This document shows, one piece after another, positions 25,334-33,606 of a stretch of DNA of 45,609 nt. The DNA comes from an uncultured Akkermansia sp. (lineage in GTDB: Bacteria; Verrucomicrobiota; Verrucomicrobiia; Verrucomicrobiales; Akkermansiaceae), in contig CAJGCZ010000013.1 in NCBI GenBank assembly GCA_904501975.1, positions 1 through 45,609 of the forward strand. Reading direction: 5' to 3'. The stretch's first letter is position 1. Each line of letters starts with the position of its first letter. The notes under the pieces were generated by a model. The model saw only the letters and a list, made by a program, of their open reading frames with translations. It did no database searches and was not told where the DNA came from. The translations under genes and the position numbers were made by a program.

Positions 25334-25881
25334 TGTTTAAGTTTTTAGTTGATAGTCCCACAAATAGCAATTTGTGGGGCGCATTGATGTGAGCGCAGCG
25401 AACGGAATTTAAGAGCCCCGGGTGAGGGGCGATAGCTCAGTAGCCCGACGCGTTAGCGTCGGGTTTTGGTGATAAACAGTATTGGAGCCCCGTTCTAGGG
25501 GCGGCAGAGAACGAGTGAACGGTATTAACTTTTACCAAGGAATATGAGTATGCACAAAGCTTTGTTTTTCAATGAAACTCATACCCCAACCCACAGCTTT
25601 CTGCCGCCCCTCAACCGGGGCTCCAATCATTTCCCATCGGGTACCCGGAGCTAACGCACCGGGCTATTACGCTACCGCCCCCATACGGGGGCTCAGAATT
25701 TGGCTCGCTGCGCTCGCGGTATTTGGGAGAAGGAACGGCTTTCGCCGTGGTGAAGAATGCCCGTTGGGCATGGTGAAGAATCTGCCTGCGGCAGATGGTG
25801 AAGAACAGCTTGCGCTGTAGTGAAGAACGCACCTGCGGTGCGTAGTACGGCGGGCCGACAAACTATCATTTGGCAACTAAA
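25334..25881 (+). repeat. Large foldback repeat element, copy 2 (ends in a hairpin array)
   Basis: Fills most of the 773-nt gap between the M3 and GH95 genes. It has the same order as copy 1: TTTAAGTTTTTAGTTGATAG; hairpin 25355-25380 around ACAAAT-AGCA-ATTTGT; GAGCGCAGCGAACG; a GC-rich arm with the perfect hairpin CCCGACGC-GTTA-GCGTCGGG; inner arm 25481-25506 pairing with 25601-25627; an AT-rich centre that has diverged completely from copy 1; a right arm ending TCGCTGCGCTCGC; and a five-unit array at 25735-25850. The short ends TTTAGTTG and CAACTAAA are inverted. Positions 25250-25290 hold a TTCAATATT-type repeat in the opposite orientation. Confidence 0.8.
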
Positions 25882-25900
25882 CACAGGAACAGAGCGTACT

Positions 25901-25935
25901 AAAAAATGGCCACCGCGTTATTGCGCGGTGGCCAT
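25901..25935 (-). terminator. Intrinsic terminator of the GH95 gene
   Basis: A perfect 12-bp stem ATGGCCACCGCG/CGCGGTGGCCAT (25906-25917 with 25924-25935) is followed on the minus strand by six Ts. It lies 26 nt after the GH95 stop. Confidence 0.9.
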
Positions 25936-25961
25936 GGCATAAAAACAATGTTGCGTAGCAA

Positions 25962-28430
25962 TTATTTTACAACCGTGGGAGTAACGGTGGCGGCAGAGCC
26001 GTTCACAATCACCTTCACGGGCTCGGGGTTGGCAGAGGTGGTGGTCAGCTTGTAGTCAGTAACCTTGCCGTTCTTCCACTTCATATCAACCGTAATGTTG
26101 CCACGAGCACGAATACCCTTAACCTTGCCATCCTTCCAAGCGGCGGGCAGGGTGGGCAGTAGCTCAATCTGTCCGGCATGGCTCTGGATGAGCATCTCGC
26201 TCATGCCGCCGGTCATACCGAAGGTGCCGTCCATCTGCATGGGCGGATGGTTGCCGAAGAGGTTATCCAACAGGTTGTAGCGAATGTAATGCTGTACCAT
26301 GCTGTAAGCCTGCTCGGTATGGCCAAAGCGGGCCCAAAGGGCCGTGCGCCACGGCCAAGTCCAGCTGCGGCGATTATCGCCGGAGAGACCGCGCAGCTCC
26401 AAGCTCTTCATGGCAGCCTTAGCAAACTCCGGTGTTTTGGCCATAGAGATGGTGGTGCCGGGGTAAACGCCAATGAGGTGAGAGGTGTGGCGCTGGCCGT
26501 TCACCATGTTGGGGCGGTCCACAATCCACTCCTGCAGGTAGCCGTCGCGGCCAATGCGGTTGCCCACCAAGCGGTCGCGCTTGTCGGCCAAGGTATCGGC
26601 CCACTCTTTGTCCGTGCCAAGAATTTCGGCAGCCTTAATGGTGTTGTCAAACAGCTCAAAGATAAGCTGCTGGTCGTGGGCGCAGCCGTCTTCCACAGGG
26701 CCCCACTCGTGAGACCAACCCAAGGGGCATACCAAAGAACCGGCCTTAATCTCGCCCAGCTCGGGGTGCTCTGCCACTGTCAGCGGCTTTTCAGAGCCCT
26801 TGCCGTTGGGTTGGGTCATCAGGCCCTCACCGTTGGCTCCTACCTCCTTCAGCTCGTCTTCCCAGTAGTAGCAAATGTTTTTCAGCAGCGGGTAAGCCAC
26901 ATTCTTCAGGTACTCTTTATCCTGCGTGTACAGGTAGTGGTCCCAAATGTGCAGAGCATACCAAGCGTTGACGGGCGGGTTCCACTTAATCCAACCGCCG
27001 CCGCCCCAGGGGTTCTGGGAGATACGCGTGGTCCAGCCGCGCACATGGCTGCCGAACTCGGCCTTGGTCATCTCGTGCAGAGGCTTCTCCATGGCTTTAA
27101 TGAAGTCGATGAGAGGCTGGTGACACTCCGAGAGGTTGGCCACCTCGGCACCCCAATAGCACATTTGCAGGTTAATATTGTTGTGGTAGTCGCAAGCCCA
27201 GGGAGCATGCACCTTGTCGTTCCAAATACCCTGCAGGTTAACGGGCAGGTTGCCGGGCTGAGACCCGGAGATGAGCACGTAGCGGCCATACTGGTAAATG
27301 GTGGCCTCAAGCTCGGGGTCCGGCTTGCCGTGCTGGCGGTACAGGGCCAAACGCTCATCCGTAGCCAACTTGGATACCTCTGCCGGGCTCTTGCCTAAGT
27401 TAATGCTCAAGCGGTTGTAGTAAGAGGAGTAATCCTCACGGTGAGCCTTGCGCAGCTCCTTAAGACTCTTGCCTTCCACGGCTTTCAGCACAGCCGTGTT
27501 GGTGGCAGCGGGGGATTCGCCCTTCCAGTTAGACTCGTAGTCCATCTTATAATCTGTAGCAAGAGAAACAAGAATGACCACAGAATCCGCACCCTCCACG
27601 TGCACATAGGGCATGTGCTCCGTCTTGTACTCGGGCATCATGGCATCCTTGGCGCGGGGCGGGTGAGTGTAGGTCACGTTCACCGTGCCGGCTTGGCCTC
27701 GCACGGTAGCTTTGCCACCGCGTACGCGTACCTCGGCACGCCCTTCAAACTTCTCGCCATTGGGCAGGGTACCGCTCATCACGATGGTGTTGCCGCTCAC
27801 GCTGTAGTCTACCGTGTGGTAGGGAGTGAGGGCAATGTCTGCCGTAATGCTGCCTTTCTTATCTGCCTTGGCAGAGTACACCAGCACATTGTCGGGGCGG
27901 CTTACAAAGCACTCGCGCTGGTGGCGGGTGCCATCTGCCGAAAATTCGGTGTAGGCAGCACCTTTCTTCATGTCCAACGTGCGGGTGTAATCCTGCGTGT
28001 TGCCCTTAAAATTGAAGCTGACGTACAGATTGCCAAAGGGCTGGTAGCTGCCAAAATCATTCTGCCCGGCATTGGGGCCGTAGGAGTAATTGTAGCCGTT
28101 TCTCACCTTGTTGGGGCCGCCGGACCACAGGCTCACCTCGTTAAGGTTAACGCGGTCCAACTTGTCGCCACCGAACACCGTGCCGCCAATGCGGCCGTTA
28201 CCGACGGGAAGGGATTGGCTTTCCCATGCATCGATACGGCTTTTGCCTTGCATGGGGTTATAGGCTGTTTTGCCCGGAATATTGCCGGCGTAGGCGAAAG
28301 GCAGATTAGCGCCGTCAACGCAGGCCGGTTGTTTGTACCAGAGCAAATCAGAGGAGCCGGACTTTTCTGCAGCTACGCCGATTGCGGCTGAGCAGAGGGT
28401 CAGGGTTGTGATGCAGTGGGTTATGTTCAT
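25962..28430 (-). CDS. Secreted GH95 family alpha-L-fucosidase
   Basis: 822 aa with signal peptide (MNITHCITTLTLCSAAIGVAA). GH95 enzymes release L-fucose (classically alpha-1,2-linked) from mucin glycans and milk oligosaccharides by inversion. The N-terminal GH95 beta domain begins WESQSLPVGNGRIGGTVFGG. The (alpha/alpha)6 barrel has the HNNIN segment near residue 415 (the two catalytic-site Asn residues), GPVEDGCAHDQQLIFELF with the candidate catalytic acid, and QMDGTFGMTGGMSEML near 733 with the conserved Asp. The C-terminal beta domain is complete. It begins 28 nt after the FHA gene on the same strand and has its own terminator. A GH29 fucosidase is ruled out by fold motifs. Confidence 0.93.
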   Translation of the reverse strand: MNITHCITTLTLCSAAIGVAAEKSGSSDLLWYKQPACVDGANLPFAYAGNIPGKTAYNPMQGKSRIDAWESQSLPVGNGRIGGTVFGGDKLDRVNLNEVSLWSGGPNKVRNGYNYSYGPNAGQNDFGSYQPFGNLYVSFNFKGNTQDYTRTLDMKKGAAYTEFSADGTRHQRECFVSRPDNVLVYSAKADKKGSITADIALTPYHTVDYSVSGNTIVMSGTLPNGEKFEGRAEVRVRGGKATVRGQAGTVNVTYTHPPRAKDAMMPEYKTEHMPYVHVEGADSVVILVSLATDYKMDYESNWKGESPAATNTAVLKAVEGKSLKELRKAHREDYSSYYNRLSINLGKSPAEVSKLATDERLALYRQHGKPDPELEATIYQYGRYVLISGSQPGNLPVNLQGIWNDKVHAPWACDYHNNINLQMCYWGAEVANLSECHQPLIDFIKAMEKPLHEMTKAEFGSHVRGWTTRISQNPWGGGGWIKWNPPVNAWYALHIWDHYLYTQDKEYLKNVAYPLLKNICYYWEDELKEVGANGEGLMTQPNGKGSEKPLTVAEHPELGEIKAGSLVCPLGWSHEWGPVEDGCAHDQQLIFELFDNTIKAAEILGTDKEWADTLADKRDRLVGNRIGRDGYLQEWIVDRPNMVNGQRHTSHLIGVYPGTTISMAKTPEFAKAAMKSLELRGLSGDNRRSWTWPWRTALWARFGHTEQAYSMVQHYIRYNLLDNLFGNHPPMQMDGTFGMTGGMSEMLIQSHAGQIELLPTLPAAWKDGKVKGIRARGNITVDMKWKNGKVTDYKLTTTSANPEPVKVIVNGSAATVTPTVVK

Positions 28431-28458
28431 GATGGTATGGATGATAAAAAAACTGTTC

Positions 28459-29154
28459 TTAAGTACTGTAAATAATTTCTATGCGCAAGGCCGTATCGCC
28501 CAGGTGAATAACGGTGCCGTCGTACACGGGTGCCTGCGGGTTATAGCTGTTCAGGTGGTGTTCGTTCACCTGAATACCGTTAGTGGAGTTCAAATCTGAG
28601 ATAACAAGCCCCGTCGCCCCCAGCTCTATGCAGGCGTGCGTGCGCGAAACACCGTTTTCCGGCAATTGTAAATCGGTGCTCTCGGGGTCGCGCCCAATGG
28701 TAATGCCTCCCTCTCTTGCCAACATGGAGAACGGTACATAGTGCTCCCACGGCTCGCCGTCGGATAACAGCCCGAACAAGCGCAGCTTGCCGTTGACAGA
28801 TTGTCGCCCCATAAAGCACACCCGGTGCTGGTTTTCCGCCTCGGTGCAAGGGGGCAAGCCCTTACCTAAGGACCACTTGCGGCGCAGCGGGTGGTGAATG
28901 GGCAGGGGTTCAATGTGGATGGGGTCCTGCTGGCGCTCTTGCTCCACATTCAAGCTGCGGGTAATGGCGGCAGAGGTGTTCATGGTTGCCGCTGTATGTG
29001 TGTCAGCATAAAAGGATTGGCGCTCAAACAAGAGACGCGAGTGCACGCCCACGAGCTCGGCATGAGCCTCCTTCAGCTCACTCTCCAGCTCTTGAATGCG
29101 CTGCGCCAAGGCCGTTGCTCTTGCCTCCTCGCTTCTGGTCTCTCCTGCGTTCAT
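28459..29154 (-). CDS. FHA-domain protein with N-terminal coiled coil
   Basis: 231 aa, cytoplasmic. Residues about 8-45 form a heptad-rich coiled coil (RIQELESELKEAHAELV). A His/Pro-rich middle follows. The C-terminal FHA domain (about 140-225) has GRDPESTDLQL, GVSRTHACIEL and DLNSTNGIQVN, the conserved Gly-Arg, Ser-Arg-x-His and Asn residues that bind phosphothreonine. It would recruit a phosphorylated partner, but no Ser/Thr kinase gene is in the window. A promoter ends 8 nt before its ATG. Confidence 0.85.
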   Translation of the reverse strand: MNAGETRSEEARATALAQRIQELESELKEAHAELVGVHSRLLFERQSFYADTHTAATMNTSAAITRSLNVEQERQQDPIHIEPLPIHHPLRRKWSLGKGLPPCTEAENQHRVCFMGRQSVNGKLRLFGLLSDGEPWEHYVPFSMLAREGGITIGRDPESTDLQLPENGVSRTHACIELGATGLVISDLNSTNGIQVNEHHLNSYNPQAPVYDGTVIHLGDTALRIEIIYST

Positions 29155-29162
29155 CCTCTACC

Positions 29163-29192
29163 ATACTATCATACATGCCCCCCCGCCTGCAA
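29163..29192 (-). promoter_or_regulatory. Promoter of the FHA gene
   Basis: Minus strand: TTGCAG (29192-29187), an 18-nt spacer with a seven-G run, TAGTAT (29168-29163), 8 nt to the ATG. It may also read through into the GH95 gene. Confidence 0.5.
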
Positions 29193-29323
29193 CACAAAAA
29201 CACGAATGGCCTTCAATAAAAGGAAACTGAAGGGAAAAGATGATGTGCAATTTGTTCAACTCCCTTCGCAGGTGGGACAAAACAAATATCCGAAATCTAA
29301 AGTCCAAAATCCCTTTTTTCTGC

Positions 29324-29352
29324 TTGACATGCCGTTGTGGGGGTGCTAATGA
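29324..29352 (+). promoter_or_regulatory. Promoter of the transglutaminase-like operon
   Basis: A perfect TTGACA (29324-29329), a 17-nt spacer ending in GGGGGTGC, and a weak -10 TAATGA (29347-29352), 9 nt before the ATG. The GGGGGTGC segment is shared with the SPFH promoter. Confidence 0.5.
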
Positions 29353-29361
29353 ATAAGCACC

Positions 29362-31572
29362 ATGACAGTACGAACTATTTTCAGCCGTATTGGATTGCTC
29401 TCTTTGGGCTTATTGCCCGTGGTGCCTGCCGCCATGGCAGTAACAGTCGCTGCCGGTGCTGTAGCCGGTGCAGAGGAGCTTCCTGCGGACGTGATGTCCG
29501 CCATACGCAATGGAGATTATAACGCCGTGCAAAGCGCCCTCGTGGCAGCTTTGAAGGGCAAGGAGATAACCCCGCAATCTGCCGATGTGTTGCAGATGGC
29601 CATGCTTCTGGAGGTGATACGCACCACCGATGCCGGGGTGATGACCACTTTTGCCGCAGAGTCGGACAAAAAGAAGAAGTTTTTAGCAGAGTTTGCCACC
29701 GATGCCGACTGGCAGGAGCTGTACCTCGGCTGCGGCCTTGTGCCGTATCATACCGATATGGGTATCGATGTGCTCTACCGCATTTGGCAAGAGGAAAAGG
29801 GCAAGGTGAAGAACAAGGGCTTGGCTGTGGCATTGGCCTCCGTATGGGGCGGTGGTGAGACAGACCCGAACCCGCCCATTGCCAAAAAGAATCCCTCTCG
29901 CTATAATCCCGTGTGGCGTTACAACTTCTTCCAGAAAAACGCCAAGCGCGGTCTGTTACATCCCGGTTACAAGAATCTGCGCCCCTGGGAGCTGCGCTTT
30001 ACCGTAGGTATTCCGCAGCAGGACTGGGACGACCAGTCATTTGAATGGGCTTTGGAGAATATCAACGTGCCGTGGGACCGTTATGATTATGCCTGCTGGG
30101 CTGCCATTTATACGGATCCGTCCCTCTTCGGTGATTCCGTGCAGGGCGGTATGTACAATTATCCCTATGCCGATATCAGCTGGGCAGAGGCCACCCACCG
30201 CAACGGCGGTGTGTGCGGCGCTATGTCTCACTTAGGTTGTGTGGCTGCTATGGCTCACGGTATCCCCGCTTACACAGTAGGCCAGCCCGGCCACTGTGCA
30301 TACGGTTTCCGCATTAAACGCGGCGACTGGCGTGGTGGTTTCGGTGGCCCGGATGGCGGTATGCATAACCGCATTTTCGGTAATCAGGCTCCCACCTCTT
30401 ACCTGTTAATGGAGACGGTATATAAGGATGATGCCACTATTGAGAAGGCCTATCGCCACAGCTTCTGCGCCAAGGCACTGGATGCCGTGGGCGATAAAGA
30501 TGGCGCTATTGCTATGTGGGAAAAGACGCTGGAAATCTCCCCCCTGCATCCGTTCTTCCGTGCTTCTTACCACAAGTTGCTCAAAGAAAAGGGTATTACC
30601 CCCGATCAAGCCTATGATTACCTCTCAAAGGTGATTCCGTTGTACGAAAACAATGGTTTTGCTTCCATTGACATGGCTAAGGACTTGAAAGATTCCGTAG
30701 CCGCCATGACCGATGAGCAGAAAGCCGACCTTTACGGCAAGATGCACAAGGTAATCTCCGGCACTCCCTCCTCTTGGGCGGTGAATATTGAGCCGGTGAT
30801 GAAAGAGCAGGCTGAGTCTCTCAAGACGGATGCTGCCCGCGAGCAGTATTTGGCTGCCTTGTTTGCCACTCACATGGGGGCAGAAGATGCCACCACCTTC
30901 GGTAAAGTGCTGGAGTGGGGTGTTAAGACCTATGTTGAGGGCGGCAATGAGGCTGTATTCAGCAAGGCGTTCTCCAAGGCTGCTGCCTCTGCCGGTAAGG
31001 GCGGGAAGATGGACGATGAGCAGACCAAAAAGATGGTGGCTGCATACAATAAGGCCATCATTGCTGCCGAGCAGGCTCGTTCTGCTGCCGCATTCCGCTC
31101 CATTACCGAAGCCGCCGTTAAGGTTGCCGGTAAATGCCCCGTCAATATCGAGCTTAAAGCGGCCAAGGAGCTGCCCGGTAAGGTTGCCGAGGCTGCCATG
31201 TTCCGCATCTCCACCACGTCTAACTACGATTCTCCGGCATGGCATGCCGACATTACTGCCCCCACCGGTGGTAAGTGCCACACCGCCAAGGAGGAAAAAC
31301 CACACATGATTGTGGAGCTGCCGGAGCGTAAGTCACTCACCGGCTGCATTATCCGCAAGAGCGATGGCAGCGAGCACCGCATGAAGAAGGCTACTGTTTA
31401 CACCAGTGAAGACGGCGCTACTTGGAAACCGCGTGAAACAACGGACAACATGCCCAAGGAGTGGGTGGTGAAGTTTGCCGACGGTACGCCCGGTAAGTGG
31501 GTCAAGGTAGAGTTTGAAAACGCTGCCCCCGACTTCGCTCACATTTCTCATTTCGTCATTTACACCAAATAA
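29362..31572 (+). CDS. Secreted transglutaminase-like protein with C-terminal discoidin-like domain
   Basis: 736 aa. Signal peptide (about 1-27, ending PAAMA) then a helical region. A transglutaminase-like cysteine-protease core follows: Cys285 in NGGVCGAMSHLG and His311 in GQPGHCAYGF, with an acidic residue in GGPDGG or nearby as third member. Residues about 365-600 are helical and partly TPR-like (GDKDGAIAMWEKTLEISP). The last 110 residues resemble an F5/8 type C carbohydrate- or surface-binding domain (LTGCIIRK, ATVYTSEDGATWKP, GKWVKVEF). It might cleave or cross-link peptides at the cell surface or on glycoproteins (inferred). The next gene follows 18 nt downstream. Confidence 0.75.
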   Translation: MTVRTIFSRIGLLSLGLLPVVPAAMAVTVAAGAVAGAEELPADVMSAIRNGDYNAVQSALVAALKGKEITPQSADVLQMAMLLEVIRTTDAGVMTTFAAESDKKKKFLAEFATDADWQELYLGCGLVPYHTDMGIDVLYRIWQEEKGKVKNKGLAVALASVWGGGETDPNPPIAKKNPSRYNPVWRYNFFQKNAKRGLLHPGYKNLRPWELRFTVGIPQQDWDDQSFEWALENINVPWDRYDYACWAAIYTDPSLFGDSVQGGMYNYPYADISWAEATHRNGGVCGAMSHLGCVAAMAHGIPAYTVGQPGHCAYGFRIKRGDWRGGFGGPDGGMHNRIFGNQAPTSYLLMETVYKDDATIEKAYRHSFCAKALDAVGDKDGAIAMWEKTLEISPLHPFFRASYHKLLKEKGITPDQAYDYLSKVIPLYENNGFASIDMAKDLKDSVAAMTDEQKADLYGKMHKVISGTPSSWAVNIEPVMKEQAESLKTDAAREQYLAALFATHMGAEDATTFGKVLEWGVKTYVEGGNEAVFSKAFSKAAASAGKGGKMDDEQTKKMVAAYNKAIIAAEQARSAAAFRSITEAAVKVAGKCPVNIELKAAKELPGKVAEAAMFRISTTSNYDSPAWHADITAPTGGKCHTAKEEKPHMIVELPERKSLTGCIIRKSDGSEHRMKKATVYTSEDGATWKPRETTDNMPKEWVVKFADGTPGKWVKVEFENAAPDFAHISHFVIYTK

Positions 31573-31590
31573 CCCCCAGCATATAAAGAT

Positions 31591-32871
31591 ATGAAACATA
31601 TTGTACTTTCAACGCTGCTCCTGCCGGGGGCCATGTTGGTTAGTGAGGCCGCTACGCTGTCTTTCCCCGAGGTGCCGGCTGCCAAAGAACAGGCTGCCAA
31701 AGAGGGTAAACCCTGCTTGGTGCTCTGGTATGGCTCCGATTGGCAACCCAAGGTAAGAGAGTTCTGCAAAGCATGGGAGGCTGTTGCCAAAGAGCACGGC
31801 AACACCTTCGTCTTTGCCCAGTTTGACGATAAAACCGGCTTGAATGTGGATGTGCGCAAAAAGGTGCTGCCTATCGAGCATTATAACCTGCCCGCTGTGG
31901 TTTTGTTGGCTCCCGATGGCACCTTTATGGCTGAGTACGACGGTGCACAGGTAAGCCAATCTCCTGAAAAGGTGATGAAAAAGCTCACCAAGTTGGCAGA
32001 AAAAGCCCCCGAGTTTGCCAAATTGGCACAGGAGGCTGCCAAAGCCACCGGCTTGGATGCAGCTAACGCCGCCGGTAAAGCTTTGGAGCTGCTGCCCGTG
32101 CAGTTTGCCGTGCGTTGCGGTGCTCTCACCGGCATTATTCGCAAGCAAGACCCGCAGGATGAAACCGGTTACAAGTCTCTCTTTGCCATGGACCACCTGG
32201 CCATGTATGGCGAGATTAAGGGGATTCTCCACGGCGGTAAGGACGGCAAGCTGAGCGGCAAAGACCGCAAGTTTGACGAGGCCGAGGCCTACGTTCGCGA
32301 GATGTTGGACAAAAAGCTCATGACGGAGGACAAGTACCGCCACCGCCGCCAACAGTGGCTGGCCGGTTTGGCCTATGTGCTGCGTGAGCGTATTGTCTCT
32401 AACTCCACCCCCGAGAACCGCGATACCCGCCCCATCCTCAAGGTGTACAAGGAGCTTATCAAGCTTGACCCCGATACCCAGTTGGCCAAGGGCGCTAAGC
32501 GCTGGATTCACTACTGGGATCCGGATACCGTCACCATTATCAAGAACAATTTCTACGAAAGCGGTGACCAAACCCTCGGTTTCGAGAAAGATTGGCGTGT
32601 GGATGTTACCAAGTCCATTGACGGCGCCGGTACTTACACCTTCTCCCTGATTCCTGTGGACAACGGCGGTATGGTAACGCGCAATTACCGCCTTTTGGTC
32701 AATGGTAAGGAGGTGGCTAAGGCCGATGCTCCTGCCGATAAGAACACCAAGACAGTCAAGTTCAACGTGCCTTCCGTGCCCAAGGGTGCAACGGTAGAGG
32801 TGCAGCTCACCGCCCGTTGTAACGATGGCTGGTTCGGTTGCTCCGGCCACATCGAGATGAAGAAAGACTGA
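31591..32871 (+). CDS. Secreted thioredoxin-like-fold protein without a CxxC motif
   Basis: 426 aa. Signal peptide (MKHIVLSTLLLPGAMLVSEAA). Residues about 25-130 look like a thioredoxin fold (KPCLVLWYGSDW, NTFVFAQFDD, LPAVVLLAPDGTFMAEYDG), but the redox CxxC is replaced, so it is probably not a disulfide oxidoreductase. A helical middle is followed by a C-terminal beta domain (about 325-426, GTYTFSLIPVDNGGM) that may bind a ligand. It is co-transcribed with the transglutaminase-like gene (18-nt gap) and ends at a strong terminator, so the two exported proteins probably work together. No function is established. Confidence 0.75.
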   Translation: MKHIVLSTLLLPGAMLVSEAATLSFPEVPAAKEQAAKEGKPCLVLWYGSDWQPKVREFCKAWEAVAKEHGNTFVFAQFDDKTGLNVDVRKKVLPIEHYNLPAVVLLAPDGTFMAEYDGAQVSQSPEKVMKKLTKLAEKAPEFAKLAQEAAKATGLDAANAAGKALELLPVQFAVRCGALTGIIRKQDPQDETGYKSLFAMDHLAMYGEIKGILHGGKDGKLSGKDRKFDEAEAYVREMLDKKLMTEDKYRHRRQQWLAGLAYVLRERIVSNSTPENRDTRPILKVYKELIKLDPDTQLAKGAKRWIHYWDPDTVTIIKNNFYESGDQTLGFEKDWRVDVTKSIDGAGTYTFSLIPVDNGGMVTRNYRLLVNGKEVAKADAPADKNTKTVKFNVPSVPKGATVEVQLTARCNDGWFGCSGHIEMKKD

Positions 32872-32894
32872 TTCTTCGGTTCAACTTCCGTTTT

Positions 32895-32935
32895 CAGCGC
32901 ACGCGCCCCATATACCGGCTCGTGCGCTGTTTTTT
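32895..32935 (+). terminator. Intrinsic terminator
   Basis: A 9-bp stem CAGCGCACG/CGTGCGCTG (32895-32903 with 32921-32929) followed by six Ts. It ends the transglutaminase-like operon. Confidence 0.88.
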
Positions 32936-32962
32936 GTGTTGTTTTGAATTAATGGATATGGT
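32934..32962 (+). promoter_or_regulatory. Possible promoter of the HD-domain gene
   Basis: TTGTGT (32934-32939), a 17-nt spacer, TATGGT (32957-32962), 11 nt before the ATG at 32974. The -35 box overlaps the T-run of the preceding terminator. Confidence 0.4.
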
Positions 32963-32973
32963 AAAGTAATAGC

Positions 32974-33555
32974 ATGATAGTTCCAAGCAAATTTGTGCGG
33001 GCGTTGCCGCCTGCCGTGGGGAAATGTTTTAAGAAATGGGCAGAGTACATGTATCAATCCGTTCCGTTTCAGTTGGCAGATAGCCCTATTCATTCTACGG
33101 CTCACTGTGAAAGAGTGTTGCTGTATGCGCTGCTCATCGGTGCGGTTGAGCTTGGGGACGATTCCCGCGCCCTGACCATCTTGGCTCATGCCTCCATCTT
33201 TCACGATACCCGCCGCGAAGATGAGGGAAAAGATACCGGCCACGGTGCCCGCGCTGCCGCCTTTTATGAGGAATTCTGTAAAACGCATCCGGAGCTTACT
33301 TTCTTGCCCGAAGCCGCGTGCCTGATGCGCTGGCACGACCGCCACGATGAACGCGGCGAGGAGGCTATCCGTGCAGCATTCCCGGATTCTGTGGACGCGG
33401 TGGTGCATCTCTACAAGATATTCAAAGATTCTGATGCGCTGGACCGCTGGCGCTTGGGGCGTTGGGGGCTGAATCCGGACTATTTGAGAACGGATAGAGC
33501 CCTGGCTTTGGTAGACTTTGCCCGCAAACTGGTGATGCTGACAACGGTCAAGTAA
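32974..33555 (+). CDS. HD-domain phosphohydrolase-like protein
   Basis: 193 aa, cytoplasmic. HD-superfamily metal ligands are visible: His in SPIHSTAHCERV, the HD pair in ASIFHDTRRED, the second His in DTGHGARAA and the late Asp in FKDSDALDRWRLG. HD enzymes hydrolyse phosphate esters of nucleotides or signalling molecules. The substrate is not determinable. Single gene between a terminator and the next promoter. Confidence 0.82.
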   Translation: MIVPSKFVRALPPAVGKCFKKWAEYMYQSVPFQLADSPIHSTAHCERVLLYALLIGAVELGDDSRALTILAHASIFHDTRREDEGKDTGHGARAAAFYEEFCKTHPELTFLPEAACLMRWHDRHDERGEEAIRAAFPDSVDAVVHLYKIFKDSDALDRWRLGRWGLNPDYLRTDRALALVDFARKLVMLTTVK

Positions 33556-33593
33556 TTCCGCGTTTTTTTGCTTTCTATGGTGTAATGTAACGG

Positions 33594-33599
33594 TATAAT
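33594..33599 (+). promoter_or_regulatory. -10 box directly before the unknown secreted protein
   Basis: A perfect TATAAT seven nt before the ATG at 33607, preceded by no clear -35 box (TTGCTT at 33568 is too far at 20 nt). Transcription would start on the start codon itself. Confidence 0.5.
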
Positions 33600-33606
33600 A
33601 CCCTAT

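Noticed and set aside
25572..25850. Short frames inside the foldback and array repeats (for example reading MVKNLPAADGEEQLAL)
   Set aside because: The peptide arises from the hairpin units themselves and recurs wherever the array occurs. Variation between copies follows stem pairing, not codons.
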